Part shown: positions 54,779 through 62,690 of the stretch, piece by piece
Layout of the letters: every line of letters begins with the position of its first letter
How positions within the stretch are numbered: position 1 is the first letter of the stretch
From: Sphingomonas swuensis
GTDB taxonomy: Bacteria; Pseudomonadota; Alphaproteobacteria; Sphingomonadales; Sphingomonadaceae
NCBI RefSeq assembly: GCF_039538045.1
Contig: NZ_BAABBQ010000001.1
Span: 1,138,001-1,202,000 of the forward strand
DNA: 64,000 nucleotides
Direction: 5' to 3'
Translations under genes and position numbers: made by a program
The notes under the pieces: generated by a model
The model's database searches: none
The model's input: only the letters and a program-made list of their open reading frames with translations
Told to the model about the DNA's origin: nothing

Positions 54779-55549
54779 ATGAAGGCAAGCGGCAACACCA
54801 TCCTCGTCACCGGTGGAGGATCGGGCATCGGCCGCGAACTCGCCCGTCGCTGGCACGACGCGGGCAATGTGGTGATCGTCGCCGGGCGGCGGCTGGACGC
54901 GCTCGAGGAGACCGCCCAAGGTCGTCCCGACATCCATGCCGTGGCGCTCGACGTCGACGATGCCGATGCGCTGCAGTCCGCGCTTGCAGCACTGGTGAAG
55001 CGCTTTCCCCGCCTCAACGTGCTGGTCAACAATGCCGGCATCATGCGCCACGAGCGGCTCGATACCGCCCGCGATCTTTCCGTCGCCGAGCAGACCATCG
55101 CCACCAACCTTCTCGGTCCGATCCGCCTGATCGACGGTCTCATCGACCATCTCGCGCAGCAGCCCGACGCGGCCATCGTCAACGTCACTTCGGGGCTCGC
55201 CTTCGTGCCGCTGATGGCGACTGCGACCTACAGCGCGACCAAGGCGGCGATGCACAGCTACACCCAGTCGCTGCGCGAGGCCCTGGCGGGCAGGGTGGAA
55301 GTGATCGAGCTGGCCCCGCCGGGCGTGCAGACCGACCTCACCCCCGGCCAGTCGACTCGCGCCGGCTACCAGCCCCTCGGCGACTTCGCCGACGAGGCCT
55401 TCGCGCTGTTCGGGCAGCAGCCTACTCCGCCCGAGATCCTTGTCGCCAATGTCCTTCCGCTCCGGCATGCCGAACGTGACGGGACGCACGGCGAACGGCT
55501 GGCGATGTTGACCGCCGCGAGCCGGGCAATGCTGAGCGGCGGGCATTGA
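54779..55549 (+). CDS. Short-chain dehydrogenase/reductase (DltE-like)
   Basis: A 256-aa NAD(P)-dependent oxidoreductase. The nucleotide motif TGGGSGIG (about residues 11-18), the NNAG motif and the catalytic YxxxK in 'YSATKAAMH' with its preceding serine ('VNVTSGLAFVP') are all present. The branch resembles DltE/YciK-type short enzymes. Substrate unknown. The ATG at 54779 (MKASGNTILVTGGG) is the natural start. No operon partner is close. Confidence 0.85.
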   Translation: MKASGNTILVTGGGSGIGRELARRWHDAGNVVIVAGRRLDALEETAQGRPDIHAVALDVDDADALQSALAALVKRFPRLNVLVNNAGIMRHERLDTARDLSVAEQTIATNLLGPIRLIDGLIDHLAQQPDAAIVNVTSGLAFVPLMATATYSATKAAMHSYTQSLREALAGRVEVIELAPPGVQTDLTPGQSTRAGYQPLGDFADEAFALFGQQPTPPEILVANVLPLRHAERDGTHGERLAMLTAASRAMLSGGH

Positions 55550-55583
55550 CCGGGGAGCGGGTGGGCCCTAACCGCCCGCCCTC

Positions 55584-56570
55584 GTGACCTCCGCCAACCA
55601 CGACATCCTCGCCATGGGCGACGCCCTGGTCGACGTCATCGCGACCTGCGACGACGACTTCCTGACCCGCTTCGACCTGCCCAAGGGCGCGATGCAGCTG
55701 CTCGACGAGCCGCAGGCGCTCGCGCTTTACGAAGCGATGGGGAGTGCCCGCGAGATGAGCGGCGGTTCGGCCGCCAACTCGATGGCGGGCGCGGCGGCAA
55801 TGGGCGCCAGCGTCACCTTCGTCGGCCAGGTCGCGGACGACCAACTCGGCGCCATCTTCACCCACGACATGCGCGCGCTCGGCGTGAACTTCGAAACGCC
55901 GCCGCTGACCGAGGGCCCGTCGACCGGCCGCTGCCTGATCCTCGTCACGCCCGACGGCGAGCGGACGATGAACACCTGTCCCGGCGCCGCCCACCATCTG
56001 TCGCGCGAGGCGGTCGACGCCGAGGCGATCCGCGCCGCCTCGATCCTCTATCTCGAGGGCTATCTGTTCGGGCCCGAGAAATCGCGCGCTGCGATGATGC
56101 ACGCGATCGACATCGCCCATGCCGCTGAAAGAACGGTCGCCTTCACCCTGAGCGAGAGCGTCTGCCTTCCCGGGCGCAAGGAGCCGCTCCAGCAGCTTAT
56201 TGGCGGCGGCGGGATCGACCTCATCTTCGCCAACGAATCGGAGGCGCTGCAACTGGCCGGAGCGGCCGACCTCGACAGCGCGATCGAGCGCTTGTCCTCG
56301 CAGGTGCGTACGCTGGTCTTCACCCGTGGTCCTGCCGGAGCACTCGCCCATGAGGCGGGGGTCACCACCGAGGTCCCGGCCATTTCCGTCAGCCAGGTCG
56401 TCGACACCACCGGCGCGGGTGACCTGTTCGCCGCCGGCTTCCTCGCCGCGCGCTGCAAGGGGCATCCGATCGACCGCCAGCTGATGACCGGCGGAATCGC
56501 CGCGGCCGAGATTATCAGCCACTTCGGCGCCCGCCCGGTCGCCGACCTCGCCGAGCTGGTGAAGCTGTGA
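55584..56570 (+). CDS. Adenosine kinase-like PfkB sugar kinase
   Basis: A 328-aa ribokinase-fold enzyme that phosphorylates adenosine to AMP in its alphaproteobacterial group. It has the N-terminal 'DILAMGDALVDVIA', the substrate block 'GGSAANSMAGAAAMGASVTFVGQVADD', the ATP-region signature 'DTTGAGDLFAAGF' with catalytic Asp, and 'NESEALQLAG'. The GTG at 55584 is the start. Its stop overlaps the LOG gene (GTGA). Ribose or fructose specificity is less likely given the nucleoside neighbours. Confidence 0.85.
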   Translation: MTSANHDILAMGDALVDVIATCDDDFLTRFDLPKGAMQLLDEPQALALYEAMGSAREMSGGSAANSMAGAAAMGASVTFVGQVADDQLGAIFTHDMRALGVNFETPPLTEGPSTGRCLILVTPDGERTMNTCPGAAHHLSREAVDAEAIRAASILYLEGYLFGPEKSRAAMMHAIDIAHAAERTVAFTLSESVCLPGRKEPLQQLIGGGGIDLIFANESEALQLAGAADLDSAIERLSSQVRTLVFTRGPAGALAHEAGVTTEVPAISVSQVVDTTGAGDLFAAGFLAARCKGHPIDRQLMTGGIAAAEIISHFGARPVADLAELVKL

Positions 56571-57142
56571 GCATCGGTCGGATCGCCATCTATTGCGGCT
56601 CGGCGCCGGGGAACGACCCGGTCTTTGCCGAGGCGGCGGTCGCGCTTGTCACCGAGATGGCGAAGCGCGGTATCGACCTCGTCTATGGCGGCGGCAAGCT
56701 CGGCCTGATGGGGCTGGTCGCCGACACGATGCTTGCCGCGGGCGGCAAGGTCTATGGCGTGATTCCGGTCGCGCTGGTCGACAAGGAAGTCGCCCACCTC
56801 GGCTGCACCGAATTGCACCAGGTCTCTGGAATGCACGAGCGCAAGGCCAGGATGACCGAGCTCACCGACGCCTTCGTCTGCCTGCCGGGCGGGATCGGGA
56901 CGCTCGACGAGCTGTTCGAGGCCTGGACCTGGAACGCGCTCGGCTATCACGCCAAGCCCTTCTGCCTGTTGAACGTGAAGGGTTTCTGGAACGGGCTCGA
57001 TCAGTTCATGGACCATGTCTCGGCCTCGGGCTTCCTGTCGCCGGCGCGCCGCGCGCAGCTGCTGATGGCGGAGACTCCGGCGCAGGCGATCGACAGGCTG
57101 GACGAAGCGCACGCAAACGCTACGCAAGGGATGGTCTGGTAA
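56567..57142 (+). CDS. LOG-family nucleotide 5'-monophosphate phosphoribohydrolase
   Basis: A 191-aa enzyme of the cytokinin-activating LOG family, which hydrolyses N6-modified AMP (and often AMP) to base and ribose 5-phosphate. The signatures are 'YGGGKLGLMGLVAD' and PGGIGTLDELFE, with the catalytic glutamate. The GTG at 56567 overlaps the adenosine kinase stop. In bacteria it probably serves purine salvage. Cytokinin activation itself is not shown. Confidence 0.88.
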   Translation: MSIGRIAIYCGSAPGNDPVFAEAAVALVTEMAKRGIDLVYGGGKLGLMGLVADTMLAAGGKVYGVIPVALVDKEVAHLGCTELHQVSGMHERKARMTELTDAFVCLPGGIGTLDELFEAWTWNALGYHAKPFCLLNVKGFWNGLDQFMDHVSASGFLSPARRAQLLMAETPAQAIDRLDEAHANATQGMVW

Positions 57143-57170
57143 TCTGCCAGCGGGCTGGGGAAGCTTGAAC

Positions 57171-58454
57171 ATGAGTCATTGGTTCGGTCTGCTCGGGATC
57201 GTCGCGATCCTGTTGGTCGCTTTCGCTTTCTCCTCCGACCGCAGGGCGATCCGGCCGCGCGTCGTCGGCGCCGCCTTCGCAATGCAGGCCGCGATCGCCT
57301 TCCTCGTGCTGTACACGCCATGGGGCCGGGCCGCGATCGAGGGCATGGCGACCGGCGTCTCCAACCTGCTCGGCTATGCCGGGGAGGGGACCGCCTTCCT
57401 GTTCGGCGCCAAGGACAAGAACCCCGCGCTCTACAACACCTTCGCGCTCGGCGCGCTGCCGGTGATCATCTTCTTCGCCGCGCTGGTCTCGATCCTCTAC
57501 TATCTCGGGATCATGCAGCGCGTGGTCCGCTGGGTCGGCGGCGCGATCGGCTGGATCACCGGGGTCGGCCGGGTCGAGGCGCTGGGCAGCGCCGCCAACA
57601 TCTTCGTCGGCCAGTCGGAAAGCCCGCTGGTCGTCCGTCCCTATCTCGCCGCGCTGAAGCCGCCGCAGCTGTTCACTTTGATGGTGGTCGGCATGGCGGG
57701 CGTCGCCGGAACCATCCTCGCCGCCTACGCCAGCCTGCTCGGCGAGCAATATCTGCCCTTCCTGCTGGCCGCCGCCTTCATGTCGGCGCCGGGCGGCATC
57801 CTGATGGCCAAGATCCTGATGCCCGACGCCCGCGACAGCGTCCCGCCGACCAATGCCGAGGCGCGCGCCGAAGCCGGTCCTCCGGCCGAGACGATCGAGA
57901 TCGCCGAGACCTTCGAGGAAGGCGAGAAGCCCGCCAACATCATCATGGCCGCCGCGCAGGGGGCGCAGACCGGGGTCAAGCTCGCGGTCGCGGTCGGCGC
58001 GATGGTGCTCGCCTTCGTCGCCCTCGTCGCGCTCGCCAACGGGATTCTCGGCGGGATCGGCAACTGGTTCGGCTATCCGACGCTGAGCTTCCAGGCGCTG
58101 GTCGGCGCGATCTTCCGTCCGATCATGTTCCTGATCGGCGTGCCGTGGAACGAGACCCAGGTCGCGGGCGGGCTGTTCGGGACAAAGATCGTCCTCAACG
58201 AGTTCGTCGCCTTCATCGAGCTCGGCAACGCCGGCGGACCGTCCGCGCTCCTCAGCGACCGAAGCCGCGCGATCGTCACCTTCGCCCTGTGCGGCTTCGC
58301 CAACTTTTCGTCGATCGCGATCCAGATGGCGGTCACCGGCGGCCTCGCCCCCAACCAGCGCCCGGTGATCGCCCGGCTCGGGTTGAAGGCGCTGCTCGCG
58401 GGCAGCCTCGCCAATCTGATGAGCGCCGCGCTGGCCGGGATCATGCTGCCGTAG
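57171..58454 (+). CDS. Concentrative nucleoside transporter (NupC/CNT family)
   Basis: A 427-aa inner-membrane ion-coupled nucleoside importer with about nine to ten membrane segments. Family motifs include 'GSAANIFVGQSESPLVVRPYL', 'SAPGGILMAKILMPD', 'LFGTKIVLNEFVAFIELG' and 'CGFANFSSIAIQMAVTGGLAPNQRP'. Start at ATG 57171 with GGGGAAG; a TTG two codons earlier is less likely. Placed 28 bp after the LOG gene, it supplies nucleosides to adenosine kinase. Confidence 0.92.
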   Translation: MSHWFGLLGIVAILLVAFAFSSDRRAIRPRVVGAAFAMQAAIAFLVLYTPWGRAAIEGMATGVSNLLGYAGEGTAFLFGAKDKNPALYNTFALGALPVIIFFAALVSILYYLGIMQRVVRWVGGAIGWITGVGRVEALGSAANIFVGQSESPLVVRPYLAALKPPQLFTLMVVGMAGVAGTILAAYASLLGEQYLPFLLAAAFMSAPGGILMAKILMPDARDSVPPTNAEARAEAGPPAETIEIAETFEEGEKPANIIMAAAQGAQTGVKLAVAVGAMVLAFVALVALANGILGGIGNWFGYPTLSFQALVGAIFRPIMFLIGVPWNETQVAGGLFGTKIVLNEFVAFIELGNAGGPSALLSDRSRAIVTFALCGFANFSSIAIQMAVTGGLAPNQRPVIARLGLKALLAGSLANLMSAALAGIMLP

Positions 58455-58474
58455 AACGGTCGATCTCAATCATT

Positions 58475-58509
58475 TGCGGGCCGCCAAGCTTCGGCTAAAG
58501 CGGCCCGCA
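58475..58509 (+). promoter_or_regulatory. Hairpin ending at the oxygenase start codon
   Basis: A perfect 10-bp stem (TGCGGGCCGC/GCGGCCCGCA, 15-nt loop) whose last base is the A of the ATG at 58509. There is no clear ribosome-binding site outside the stem, so it may hinder initiation, or act as a terminator-like end of the nucleoside operon. Confidence 0.5.
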
Positions 58510-59459
58510 TGACGACCGACACGATCACCGCCGACACCATCGCTTCCGTCAGCCTCAAGGAAGCCGACGCCGACCGCGACGCCTTTGCCCAGCATTTGGG
58601 GCGCAGCTTCGAGGAATATGGCTTCGCCGTCCTTGCCGACCACGGCATCCCCGATGAGCTGATCGCGCGGGCCGAGCAGAAGGCGAAGGAATTCTTCGCT
58701 CTGCCCGAAGAGACCAAGCGCAACTATGCCCTCGGGTCGGGCGGCGCGCGCGGCTACACGCCGTTCGGGATCGAGACCGCCAAGGGTGCCAAGGCGCACG
58801 ACCTCAAGGAATTCTGGCACGTCGGCCGCGAGCTGACCCCGGGCCACAGCTTCCGCGACGTCATGGCCGACAATGTCTGGCCGGAGGAAGTGCCGGGCTT
58901 CAAGGAAACCTTCCTCGAGCTCTACGACACCTTCGACCGCACTGGCGTCACCGTCCTCAAGGCGATCGCGCGCTACCTCGGGATCGACGAGGACTATTTC
59001 ACCGACACCGTCCGCGACGGCAATTCGGTGCTCCGCCTGCTCCACTATCCGCCGCAGAAGGAAGCCACCGGCGAGCATATCCGCGCGGGCGCGCACGAGG
59101 ACATCAACACCATCACCTTGCTCCTCGGCGCCGAGGAAGCCGGGCTCGAGCTCAAGACCCGCGACGGCCGCTGGATCCCCGTCTCGCCCAAGCCGGGCGA
59201 ACTGGTCATCAACATCGGCGACATGCTGCAGCGCCTGACCAACGGCAAGCTCCGCTCGACCCCGCACCGGGTGGTCAACCCGACCCCCGACCGGGCCTCG
59301 AACGCGCGCTACTCCATGCCCTTCTTCCTCCACTTCCGCCCCGACTTCACCATCGAGGCGCTGCCCGGCACCGTGCCCGCCGGCGAGGAGCCCAAGTGGC
59401 CGCCGATCAGCAGCCACGATTATCTCATGGAGCGTCTGCGCGAGATCAAGCTCGCGTGA
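58509..59459 (+). CDS. 2-oxoglutarate/Fe(II)-dependent oxygenase (isopenicillin N synthase family)
   Basis: A 316-aa non-heme iron oxygenase. The N-terminal DIOX_N domain has 'GFAVLADHGIPDELI'. The iron ligands are in 'AHEDINTITLLL' (His, Asp) and 'STPHRVVNP' (His), and the 2-oxoglutarate Arg is in 'RYSMPFFLHF'. The family also contains gibberellin and ethylene-forming-type enzymes, but the substrate here is unknown. The stop overlaps the next gene's GTG by 4 nt. Confidence 0.88.
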   Translation: MTTDTITADTIASVSLKEADADRDAFAQHLGRSFEEYGFAVLADHGIPDELIARAEQKAKEFFALPEETKRNYALGSGGARGYTPFGIETAKGAKAHDLKEFWHVGRELTPGHSFRDVMADNVWPEEVPGFKETFLELYDTFDRTGVTVLKAIARYLGIDEDYFTDTVRDGNSVLRLLHYPPQKEATGEHIRAGAHEDINTITLLLGAEEAGLELKTRDGRWIPVSPKPGELVINIGDMLQRLTNGKLRSTPHRVVNPTPDRASNARYSMPFFLHFRPDFTIEALPGTVPAGEEPKWPPISSHDYLMERLREIKLA

Positions 59460-59794
59460 GCCTGCGCGTCGCCCGGCTGCTGATCGTCCCCATGCTCGGC
59501 CTGTCGCTCGGCGGCTGCGTCGCGGGCATGGCGGCGAGCGCGATCGGCGCGGCGGTCCGCAGCAGCCAGCAGGGCGAGGCGGTCGCCTATGACGGCAATG
59601 CGGTGCGGCTCGCCGCCTCCTCCGCCTGCCAGGCGCAGGCTGCGGCGTACGGCACGGTCCACATCATCGACGTCGAGATGCGCGACGGCGGCAAGGCCAT
59701 CGTCTGGGGCACCGTCTCCGCCCCGGCCGGGCGCCGGTCGTTCGAATGCCGCTTCGACCGCCGGGTGACCGGCTTCAAGCTCCGCCCGATCTGA
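59456..59794 (+). CDS. Small lipoprotein of unknown function
   Basis: A 112-aa exported protein with lipobox 'LGGC' and a Gly/Ala-rich segment 'AGMAASAIGAAVRSSQQG' near the N terminus. The mature part has 'SSACQAQAAAYGTVHIIDVEMRDGGKAIVWGTV', a conserved small beta domain and one further cysteine ('FECRFD'). It starts at GTG 59456, overlapping the oxygenase stop, so the two are coupled. No family assigned. Confidence 0.65.
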   Translation: MSLRVARLLIVPMLGLSLGGCVAGMAASAIGAAVRSSQQGEAVAYDGNAVRLAASSACQAQAAAYGTVHIIDVEMRDGGKAIVWGTVSAPAGRRSFECRFDRRVTGFKLRPI

Positions 59795-59805
59795 GCCGCA
59801 AGGGC

Positions 59806-60636
59806 TCAGAGCATCTCGAGCGGGGTCGGCACCCGCGGCCTGGGGAAAGCGCGGTCGAGCGCCGCCAGGTCCTCGTCTGACAAAAGAAGGTCCGCCGCCG
59901 CGCGATTGTCGCGCACGTGATCGACGCTGCCCGCCTTGGGGATGGCGATCACCCGGCCGTCGCGCATCGTCCATGCGAGCGCGACCTGTGCCGGCGTCGC
60001 TCCGATCCTCCGGGCGATCTCGCTTAGGCTCGAATGGCCGATCAACCGGCCCTGTTCAACCGGACTGTAGGCCATCACCGGGATGCCGTTCTCGGCCAGC
60101 CACGGCATCAGCTCCTGCTCCGCCCCGCGGCGGGTCAGGTTGTAGAGGATCTGGTCGGTCGCACAGCCATCGCCGCCGGCATCGACCAACTCCTCCATGT
60201 CGTCGGTATCGAGGTTGCTGACCCCCCAGTGCCTTATCTTGCCCGCCGCCTTCAGCGCCTGCATCGCCTCGACCGTCTCCGCGAGCGGCACCGACCCGCG
60301 CCAGTGAAGCAGGTAGAGGTCGAGCCGGTCGGTCCCGAGCCGCCTGAGGCTCGCCTCGCAGGAGCGGGCAAGCCGGTCGCTCGAGGCATTGTGCGGATAG
60401 GCCTTGCTGACGAGGAACAGCTCGTCGCGCCGATGCCCGAGCGCCTCGCCGATCAGTTCCTCGGCGGCGCCGTCGCCATACATCTCGGCGGTGTCGATCA
60501 GCGTCATGCCGAGGTCGACCCCGGCCTGCAGCGCGGCCATCTCGTCCGCCCGCCGCGAGGCCTGCTCGCCCATCATCCAGCTCCCTTGCCCAAGCATCGG
60601 AACCGCTTCGCCACCGGACAGGGATAAGGTCTTCAT
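59806..60636 (-). CDS. Aldo/keto reductase
   Basis: A 276-aa NADPH-dependent TIM-barrel reductase. The tetrad Asp, Tyr, Lys, His is seen in 'LIDTAEMYGDGAAEELIG', 'LVSKAYPHN' and 'LLHWRGSVPL'. The NADP-binding end 'AIPKAGSVDHVRDN' is present. The ATG at 60636 (MKTLSLSGG) is the first start after the divergent promoter region. Substrate unknown; the type resembles prokaryotic 2,5-diketo-gluconate reductases and YeaE-like enzymes. Confidence 0.9.
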   Translation of the reverse strand: MKTLSLSGGEAVPMLGQGSWMMGEQASRRADEMAALQAGVDLGMTLIDTAEMYGDGAAEELIGEALGHRRDELFLVSKAYPHNASSDRLARSCEASLRRLGTDRLDLYLLHWRGSVPLAETVEAMQALKAAGKIRHWGVSNLDTDDMEELVDAGGDGCATDQILYNLTRRGAEQELMPWLAENGIPVMAYSPVEQGRLIGHSSLSEIARRIGATPAQVALAWTMRDGRVIAIPKAGSVDHVRDNRAAADLLLSDEDLAALDRAFPRPRVPTPLEML

Positions 60637-60810
60637 CACGGGTCTCGCTTGCGCTGGAAACGACCCCTCAACGCCCCTCGGCGCATTCGGTCGCAATCAC
60701 AGGACCAGGTAGAGCCCCTCGGCGGAGCGGCGAACCCGACGCGCCAGAAATCGCGCGTCGGACCGTGGCAAGGCAGGACATAATTAACGGCCTCCTCACT
60801 AAGACGAGGC

Positions 60811-62112
60811 ATGTCGATCAGCCTGGTGGAGATCTTGGACCGCGGCGCTCCCGCGATCTCGCGGCGGGCGCTTGCCTTTCTGGTTCTCGCACTGCCGCTC
60901 CTGGTTCAACTCGGCCTGTCGCTCTGGCTCGCCTTAGCCACTCCGTTTCCATCGCCCATCGACGAGCTGCAACACACGACTTTCGTCCGGTCGATGGCAG
61001 CCAATCCCGAATTCTTCCCGGACTATGCCTCGCTTGGCAGCGGGCTCCCGCCGAGCGCGGCCGCTCCCGAACCCAATTATCTCAACCATCCGACGCCATA
61101 TTATGTGGCGCTTGGGCAATTGTGGGATGACGGCGTCAGTGTCGAAGGGCAGATGCTCAAGCTGCGCCTGATCAATGTCGCCGTCGCCAGCTTCGCCATC
61201 ATCATCATGTTGGCAGCAGGAGCGATGGCCTTTCCGGACCTTTCGGGTCGGGCCGTCTTCTCGAGCGTGCTGGTGCTGTTCCCAAAGACCCCGGGGATGG
61301 CCGGTTTCGTCAACAATGACTCGCTGGTTCTTGTCGCCACCGGCATCGTGTTCGCTGGCCTGCTTCGACTGGCCGACCAGCGCGACACGAGGGCCGGCCT
61401 TCTCGTCGGAGCCGGGCTGGCGCTTGCCGGATGGACCAAGCTGACCGCGCTCGTGATGCTCGGAACGGCGGCCTTGCTCGTGGTTCTGTTGGTCGCCTTG
61501 AACGGTCGGGCGGTTGCTCGCCGAACGCTCCTCACCGGCGCGTCGATCGCCGCGATCGGCGCCATCCCGACCTTCGCCAACCTGCTGAGCAGCGGCAAGA
61601 TCATTTGGAGCAGCCCGACCCACAATGCGGTTCCGGAGGCCTTGCGGCCCGACCTTTCGGCGGGAGAGTTCCTGCTCCACTTCCTCCAGAATCTGGCGCT
61701 CAAGTGGCCGGCCTTCGAACCCGCCGCACCGATCCAGCTGGCGTGCCTTGCGGCCGTCTTGCTGATCTGCCTTGCTGGTGCCTTCTTCATCCTGCCGACG
61801 GTACTCCGCCGCGAACAGCCAGAGCCGCTGGCCTTGGTCGCCGGGGCCTTCCTGCTCGCTTTGCCGATCTCGATCGGCATCCATACAATCTACGGCTGGA
61901 GTGCCTTCCTCGCGATCGGCGATCTGACCTCCGCCCAGATGCGCTATTATGCGCCCTTGTGGCCCGGTATCGCGCTCGCGATGACCCTCGTCCACCGGCA
62001 GATCGTGAGCCCTCGCCACAAAGTCATCGCGGCGCTGCTGATGGGCGAGTTGCTGCTGGTCTGCTCGCCGTTCACCGGAATGTTTCAGGCCGAACAGCTT
62101 CCTTCGATCTGA
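60811..62112 (+). CDS. Polytopic membrane protein (DUF2142-like, possible glycosyltransferase)
   Basis: A 433-aa protein with about ten membrane segments. After TM1 a periplasmic loop holds 'PSPIDELQHTTFVRSM', which fits the PxDExxH-type motif of DUF2142 and GT-C-fold proteins, and 'YLNHPTPYY'. GT-C proteins transfer sugars from polyprenyl phosphate, but no activity is proven for this group. GAGG lies just before the ATG. Codon use contains more TTG and AT-rich codons than its neighbours, a mild hint of a different origin. A strong terminator follows. Confidence 0.65.
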   Translation: MSISLVEILDRGAPAISRRALAFLVLALPLLVQLGLSLWLALATPFPSPIDELQHTTFVRSMAANPEFFPDYASLGSGLPPSAAAPEPNYLNHPTPYYVALGQLWDDGVSVEGQMLKLRLINVAVASFAIIIMLAAGAMAFPDLSGRAVFSSVLVLFPKTPGMAGFVNNDSLVLVATGIVFAGLLRLADQRDTRAGLLVGAGLALAGWTKLTALVMLGTAALLVVLLVALNGRAVARRTLLTGASIAAIGAIPTFANLLSSGKIIWSSPTHNAVPEALRPDLSAGEFLLHFLQNLALKWPAFEPAAPIQLACLAAVLLICLAGAFFILPTVLRREQPEPLALVAGAFLLALPISIGIHTIYGWSAFLAIGDLTSAQMRYYAPLWPGIALAMTLVHRQIVSPRHKVIAALLMGELLLVCSPFTGMFQAEQLPSI

Positions 62113-62138
62113 AGCGCGCCTGTCTGTCAGGCGCGCTT
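62112..62138. terminator. Bidirectional terminator between the DUF2142-like gene and cdd
   Basis: A perfect 11-bp stem (AAGCGCGCCTG/CAGGCGCGCTT) with loop TCTGT. It overlaps the last base of the upstream stop codon, and its right end reaches the cdd stop at 62138. No long T tract, but the stem is very stable. Confidence 0.65.
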
Positions 62139-62581
62139 CAACCCGCGTCGGACAGGTTGTTCGGACCGAAGCCATGAGGAATGAGCGCCGACAGCGTCAG
62201 CCGCTCCACCGTCTTTCCGTCGCCGCTGGCGCAGAGGAGCTCGAAGTCGCGGCCGGAGAGATGGCTCGCCTCGAGCAGCGCCTGGCGGCAGCCGCCGCAA
62301 GGGGTGACGCTCTGTTCGCCCTTGAGCGCCTCGCCCGAGCCGTCGCCGCCGGCCACCGCGATCCGGGCGATGCGCTGGAGACCGAAGGCATGCTGCGCGG
62401 TGGTGAGCGCGCTCTGCTCGGCGCAGAGGCCGAGGCGGTAGCAGGCATTCTCCATGTTCGCCCCGCTGACCAGTTCGCCGTCGACGCTGAGGATCGCGCA
62501 GCCGACCGAGAAGCCGGAATAGGGAGCATAGGCCTTGAGCGCCGCGGCGCGGGCGGCGGCGATGAGGTCGTCGTCGGTCAT
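62138..62581 (-). CDS. cdd: Cytidine deaminase
   Basis: Deaminates cytidine and deoxycytidine to uridine forms. The 147-aa product is the short homotetrameric type: substrate block 'YAPYSGFSVGCAILSVDGELVSGANMENACY', zinc site 'LCAEQSAL' (Cys, catalytic Glu) and 'VTPCGGCRQALLE' (two Cys). Family length is matched. It is a salvage partner of the nucleoside transporter upstream, though not in one operon. Confidence 0.95.
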   Translation of the reverse strand: MTDDDLIAAARAAALKAYAPYSGFSVGCAILSVDGELVSGANMENACYRLGLCAEQSALTTAQHAFGLQRIARIAVAGGDGSGEALKGEQSVTPCGGCRQALLEASHLSGRDFELLCASGDGKTVERLTLSALIPHGFGPNNLSDAG

Positions 62582-62610
62582 GGAGGGCTGTTAGCTGCGA
62601 CACCTCCCTT

Positions 62611-62645
62611 CGTCACCCCGGGCTTGACCCGGGGTCCCGCTTCTT
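62611..62645. repeat. Palindromic intergenic element (REP-like)
   Basis: The core ACCCCGGG-CTTGA-CCCGGGGT (62615-62635, 8-bp arms) in the flank CGTC...CCCGCTTCTT resembles a dispersed intergenic repeat commonly seen in sphingomonad genomes. Only one copy was noticed in the window. It might also serve as a transcript end. Confidence 0.5.
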
Positions 62646-62690
62646 CTGTCTTGGCGGCGGGCGGAAAGAAGTGATGACGGAGGTGGGGGC

